DNA from: Prevotellaceae bacterium
Lineage (GTDB): Bacteria > Bacteroidota > Bacteroidia > Bacteroidales > Bacteroidaceae
Direction: 5' to 3'
Assembly (NCBI GenBank): GCA_028723525.1
Contig: JAQYET010000076.1
Span: 62,001-126,000 of the forward strand
Length of the DNA stretch: 64,000 bases
Made by a program: the position numbers and the translations under genes. Shown here one piece after another: positions 60,423 through 64,000 of the stretch (its first letter is position 1; each line of letters begins with the position of its first letter). The notes under the pieces are model-generated. The model was not told where the DNA came from and made no database searches. It was given only the letters and a program-made list of their open reading frames with translations.

Positions 60423-62738
60423 TCAGAATGTGGGGGCTATGTTATCCCTGTTGTTTAACTTTCTTGACACCTCTTTCTGCTTTCCTGATTGGAAGTTATA
60501 TGAAAATCCGATGATAAACATCGACTTGTTGTCTCGTATTATGCGGTCGTCAAAGTACCTCACAGCCGACTCTCCGGTGGTTTCAGTTCTATAATGAGCA
60601 TCTTTTCCGATGAAGAGTAAGCCCATATTAAACTGCCAATTCTTCAGTTTGTAGGTAATACTTAGGTCGTTGTTGTTCTCACTCAACGAACGGAACAGCC
60701 CTGATACGGAATAGTATGGTATCACATATTGATAATTGAGTATGAAATTTTTGTATATCAGGCTCATCGAGAATCGGTTCTCTAACGAGAAGTTGGTGTG
60801 AACTCCTTCCGGTGTCGTAACCTTTTGCCATAAGGGTTGCACGAACAAACCAATCTGCAGCAACTCATTTCCCAACGGTTTTATCTGCGACTGAAGGAAA
60901 GTTCCGTAATATTGGTTGCGTGATGTGTTCCTGTAAGTCAATATCAGTTTGTCTCCCTCCACGCGGAAGTACTCATTTATAGGATTGTGTTCATACTGAT
61001 AGAAACCTCCTAAAAGAAGATTAATCCACTTGTTATTATAGGAGTCCATCATCATCACTTGTGTCATCGAACCATTAGTCAGGTTCGGATTGCCCTTCTT
61101 CACGATATCGCGTGTTATGGATATTGCATTGTTGCTGAGCATATCTATGCCCGGCATCACCGGCGAACTGTTTATTACAAAACGCAGCGAGTTGTTATCG
61201 CTGAAACTATATCCTACAACCATTTTGGGAGTAAAGAGCAAACGATTATATTTATTTTCCAAACAGTTACTGTATATATGTGTAAATCCCAAACTGAGAC
61301 GATACATCCATTTTGCCTTCGTTCCCGTAATCTCCCCATAGGCATACTGTTTTAGATAGTCGGAGTTGTATTTACTGCTGCCGAAAAGATTGTCAATGTC
61401 ACTTAATAAGTGGCTGTATTCTATCTTATACCCGGCATTAAGTTTCGATGTAAGCGAAAGAGTTCTGCTATAAGCAGCCTCACCAATAACACTTTGTTTA
61501 CGGTTTTTCAAGGTCATTAAATCCTCATACATCTTGCTTTCAGTGTATTTTTCTATCTCTTTCCGTTTGTCATCACCCTTGGTTTGAAAGTGGTTCAGGT
61601 TTATGTTAAGCGTAAGTTCATCCTTGTCGGATATTTTCCGCCAATAATAAAGGTCAAGTGCGGGGTGTATGGTCTTGTCATTCTTGTCCCAATCCTTGAA
61701 TAGTGAATTGACATAATTGTCTTTCTTATATATCCCTTCATAAACAGCCTTGGAAAAAAACTTACTATAATCAGGAGTAAAAGTTGCTTGGAAGATTTGC
61801 TTTTCGGCATCAACTAAGGCATATTTCAGTGAGAGGCTATGGGTGGTGTAGCCAAAGGCGTCTTTGCCTTGTGTGTAATCCTGATGTTCTATTCCGTTGA
61901 GCGTGTAGTCATACTGCGCGTTTTCCTGTCTGTCCTTATAGTCCCGATAGTTTAGATAATACTCAAGGTCAAACCGATGCTTGCCGAGTGTGGCAGAATA
62001 GTATGCCGATGAATTATTAAATCCTGTCGTAAAGGCAGTCAATGTCTGCGTTCCGAAAGAGTAACCATTGTCTAATGTCTTGGTGATAACGTTTATCACT
62101 GTGCCCACATAGGCGTATCTTGCCGGAGGAATATCGTAATATTCCACACGCAAAACCTTTTCCGGAGGTATCATTTTCAGTAGAGCATCAGTTGCTTTCA
62201 TGCCATTTACAAGCACGAGCAATCCTCCTCCCTGCATGGTTGACAACTTTCCACTCATCGGATCTTCCCTCATATTTGGTATATTGCGCAGCAAATCTTT
62301 TGCGTAACTCGCGTTTGCTCTCTGCTCTTTATTGAAAAGTATCACATTATGGTCGGTCTTTTGTCGGGTCAGGTTCGATTTGACAACCACCTCCCCAAGT
62401 TCTATATTGCTATTTACAAGTTCAATATTCTTCACCAATACATTACCTGCCGACGGCATGGCAATGCGTAAATGTTGTTGATGAACTTCGTAACCGACAT
62501 TACTGACAGTTATTTTATATTGTCCCACCGGCAGGTTTTCCAAGTTATACTGACCTTGTTGGTCGGTCATGGTTCCTGCGAACATCTTTGTGGTATCACT
62601 CATCTGGTATAATACCACGTTGGCAAATGGAATATCGGTCTCTGTCTCTTTATCACTTACTTTGCCACAGAGTGTAACCTGTGCAAAGGAAACACTGGCG
62701 ATGATAAGGTAGAGGTGTAATAATAGTATGCGTTTCAT
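60423..62738 (-). CDS. Outer-membrane beta-barrel protein with carboxypeptidase-like N-terminal domain
   Basis: The 771-residue protein has a signal peptide (ending SFAQ), a carboxypeptidase regulatory-like beta-sandwich (about 20-108: VTLCGKVSDKETETDIPFANVVLYQ), a plug-like domain (about 115-215, with VVVKSNLTRQKTDHNVILFNKEQRAN) and a TonB-receptor-like barrel (220-771). This is the outer_membrane_beta-barrel_3 group of Bacteroidetes rather than a SusC. Its 5' end overlaps the upstream secreted-protein gene by 4 nt (ATGA). The substrate is unknown. Confidence 0.88.
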   Translation of the reverse strand: MKRILLLHLYLIIASVSFAQVTLCGKVSDKETETDIPFANVVLYQMSDTTKMFAGTMTDQQGQYNLENLPVGQYKITVSNVGYEVHQQHLRIAMPSAGNVLVKNIELVNSNIELGEVVVKSNLTRQKTDHNVILFNKEQRANASYAKDLLRNIPNMREDPMSGKLSTMQGGGLLVLVNGMKATDALLKMIPPEKVLRVEYYDIPPARYAYVGTVINVITKTLDNGYSFGTQTLTAFTTGFNNSSAYYSATLGKHRFDLEYYLNYRDYKDRQENAQYDYTLNGIEHQDYTQGKDAFGYTTHSLSLKYALVDAEKQIFQATFTPDYSKFFSKAVYEGIYKKDNYVNSLFKDWDKNDKTIHPALDLYYWRKISDKDELTLNINLNHFQTKGDDKRKEIEKYTESKMYEDLMTLKNRKQSVIGEAAYSRTLSLTSKLNAGYKIEYSHLLSDIDNLFGSSKYNSDYLKQYAYGEITGTKAKWMYRLSLGFTHIYSNCLENKYNRLLFTPKMVVGYSFSDNNSLRFVINSSPVMPGIDMLSNNAISITRDIVKKGNPNLTNGSMTQVMMMDSYNNKWINLLLGGFYQYEHNPINEYFRVEGDKLILTYRNTSRNQYYGTFLQSQIKPLGNELLQIGLFVQPLWQKVTTPEGVHTNFSLENRFSMSLIYKNFILNYQYVIPYYSVSGLFRSLSENNNDLSITYKLKNWQFNMGLLFIGKDAHYRTETTGESAVRYFDDRIIRDNKSMFIIGFSYNFQSGKQKEVSRKLNNRDNIAPTF

Positions 62739-63472
62739 CGGCTCAATGGAAGGCTGTTAATATATTGTGTATCTGATGGAAAACTTCCGGGATTGCCTGC
62801 AACCAAAGTAATGTTGATCGCTCCTGAAAAATATTTATTTGGCTCGTTATATAAAACTAACTGACAATTCTTAATATAATTGACTGTGAGATTATCAAGA
62901 AGTGATTTCAACTTACTCTCCGTCAGGTTGCTGTTGTTTATAAAGATTCTTAAACCGGCATTTGATTCTTTGCCAAAGAAATTATCTTCGTCCATTTCAA
63001 TGTCGGGCATTGTTTTAAGAAATTCTCTTAAAGAAATATTACGTTCTGTCGGCAAATCCAATTCCTTTACGGTGTAAAAATCAATATTTGCAGGGATCTC
63101 CATGTGAATATTCATATTGCCATTAGGGAAAGGCGGCTTCTCTGTCCATTGTTTAGGAAGGTAAACACCGATGAGTTCGTTTCCGGCATAAACTTCCAAC
63201 TTGTTCTGCTTATATATATCAATAGGTGTCCCTTCTAACGATATATCTCCTATGGCACTACTCATTGATACAGCTTTCGGTTGCTCATCTTCACCTTCAA
63301 TCATAACTACCGTAAGATACGGGCTTGCAGATTTCACACCGTTTGTTTCCTTAAATGTATAACCTTGATAATAATAATCGCTGTGCTCTTGATTTTGAGC
63401 ATTAACAGTAGATGGCATAACGCTGAAAACACTCACTGAAATAATAATTAAGACCTTTATTAACACTTTCAT
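62735..63472 (-). CDS. Secreted protein paired with the barrel protein, function unknown
   Basis: The 245-residue protein has a signal peptide (MKVLIKVLIIISVSVFSVMPSTVNAQ) and a region resembling a TonB-receptor plug-type fold in composition (NAGLRIFINNSNLTESKLKSLLDNLTVNYIKNCQLVLYNEPNKYFSGAINITLVAG, residues about 165-230). I do not recognise a named family. The 4-nt overlap with the barrel gene indicates translational coupling, so the two likely act together at the outer membrane. Confidence 0.75.
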   Translation of the reverse strand: MKVLIKVLIIISVSVFSVMPSTVNAQNQEHSDYYYQGYTFKETNGVKSASPYLTVVMIEGEDEQPKAVSMSSAIGDISLEGTPIDIYKQNKLEVYAGNELIGVYLPKQWTEKPPFPNGNMNIHMEIPANIDFYTVKELDLPTERNISLREFLKTMPDIEMDEDNFFGKESNAGLRIFINNSNLTESKLKSLLDNLTVNYIKNCQLVLYNEPNKYFSGAINITLVAGNPGSFPSDTQYINSLPLSR

Positions 63473-63521
63473 AATTTAGGTTTATTTGAATTTGACTTAT
63501 TTCTAAAACAATTTTGTGTCG

Positions 63522-63529
63522 CAAAGATA
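63522..63529 (-). promoter_or_regulatory. -7 element of the secreted-protein/barrel operon (minus strand)
   Basis: On the minus strand TATCTTTG (63529-63522), about 50 nt before the ATG at 63472. The -33 is weak (ATTG, 20 nt upstream). Confidence 0.5.
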
Positions 63530-63636
63530 TGTAAAAGCGATAGTTTCAGCAATACCCAAAAGTGTATTTTTTATGAAAAGCACTAATGGCATGTCGTTTT
63601 TCACCCTTTCGGGTAATGTTTTTTGTGCAAAATCGC

Positions 63637-63644
63637 TATCTTTG
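63637..63644 (+). promoter_or_regulatory. -7 element of the regulator gene
   Basis: TATCTTTG at 63637-63644, 29 nt before the ATG at 63674. The gap between the divergent genes holds no clear -33. Confidence 0.5.
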
Positions 63645-63673
63645 CATTATTATAATAAAGCATAGACTATACA

Positions 63674-64000
63674 ATGAGCTTAATTATTAACGGAGACAGT
63701 CAACTACACATGCCACATTATGCCCGTCCTAAAATCGAAGAGGAACAATATGGCGAACTGCAGCCTTACATCGACTCTGCAAAGGCTTATGCCCGAATAA
63801 CCTATCAGTCGCTTTACATCATAGATTACTACAAGATGAATTTCCTCTATGTTTCCGACAATCCTCTGTTCCTTTGTGGGGAGAGTGCAGAAAAGGTGCA
63901 ACAGGAGGGGTACAACTTCTACTATCGTCATGTGCCTGAAGAAGACCTTGTCTTCCTCGAACAAGTGAACAGAGCCGGATTTGATTTTATCAATGGCGTT
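63674..64000 (+). CDS. N-terminal part of a probable LuxR-type transcriptional regulator (cut by window end)
   Basis: The frame opens at ATG 63674 and stays open to the window end, giving 109 residues (MSLIINGDSQLHMPHYARPKI). The segment AKAYARITYQSLYIIDYYKMNFLYVSDNPLFLCGESAEKVQQEGYNF looks like the PAS-like N-terminal sensor found in Bacteroidetes LuxR-C-terminal regulators. The DNA-binding part is beyond the window, so the family is inferred. It is divergent from the secreted-protein/barrel operon and may regulate it. Confidence 0.6.
   Translation, partial: MSLIINGDSQLHMPHYARPKIEEEQYGELQPYIDSAKAYARITYQSLYIIDYYKMNFLYVSDNPLFLCGESAEKVQQEGYNFYYRHVPEEDLVFLEQVNRAGFDFINGV

Overview
The window looks like chromosome of a Prevotella-like member of the Bacteroidales. 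Reasons: promoters repeatedly match the Bacteroidetes housekeeping pattern (TTTG, 19-21 nt, TAnnTTTG); start sites mostly lack strong Shine-Dalgarno sequences and several use TTG or GTG; the gene set is typical of the group (rpmB-rpmG-DUF4295-ftsY-rimO, a Bat aerotolerance operon, DUF5103/T9SS plug protein, DUF4348 lipoprotein, TonB-type outer-membrane proteins, S16 and Rho with long extensions). The genus is an inference from protein style. No search was run.

Layout. 1-5.8 kb: a WalJ/YycJ-type hydrolase, then ribosomal proteins L28 and L33, DUF4295, FtsY, RimO, a HU protein, and an unusual HU-transmembrane-LysM protein, closed by a strong terminator. 5.9-18.4 kb: a long co-directional run, moxR, DUF58, a BatD-like membrane protein, batA, batB, batC, fused batD-batE, PAP2 phosphatase, queA, nadE. 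18.5-24.7 kb: a cell-wall glucosaminidase, gyrA and two secreted TPR proteins. 24.7-33.2 kb: T9SS plug protein (minus), DMP19-like protein, smpB, a small secreted protein, map, tsaD, cinA/pncC, htrA, ansA. 33.2-39.3 kb: TonB receptor (minus), a candidate small RNA, rpsP, rho (minus), tRNA-Lys(CTT). 39.3-46.3 kb: msrA, an MscS channel, DUF2284, ferritin, a glycosyltransferase, PBP4-type dacB, a PH-like protein and pheS. 46.5-60.2 kb: DUF389 protein, DUF4348 lipoprotein, murB, PhnP-like hydrolase, a YtxH/holin-type envelope operon, SPOR lipoprotein, ruvX, def, a large TPR protein, thrS and an ADP-forming acyl-CoA synthetase. 60.4-64 kb: an outer-membrane barrel protein plus a secreted partner (minus) and the start of a divergent regulator gene cut by the window end.

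The coding content is mostly housekeeping. The unusual material is between genes. (1) Five dispersed intergenic elements each hold exactly four 18-bp near-palindromes (centre TCGsCGA) separated by exactly 4 nt, giving a strict 22-bp period; they lie 9-12 kb apart between 7 and 48 kb and occur in both orientations. (2) A second family of 87-88 bp repeats occurs as two tandem arrays and one single copy, directly upstream of pheS, a DUF4348 lipoprotein gene and thrS. In all three places the copy next to the gene supplies a full TTTG-N19-TAACTTTG promoter, while interior copies have a broken -7 element. I regard these two families as the best candidates for something not yet described. A roughly 70-nt small RNA between the TonB receptor gene and rpsP, and the HU-TM-LysM protein, are the next most interesting items.
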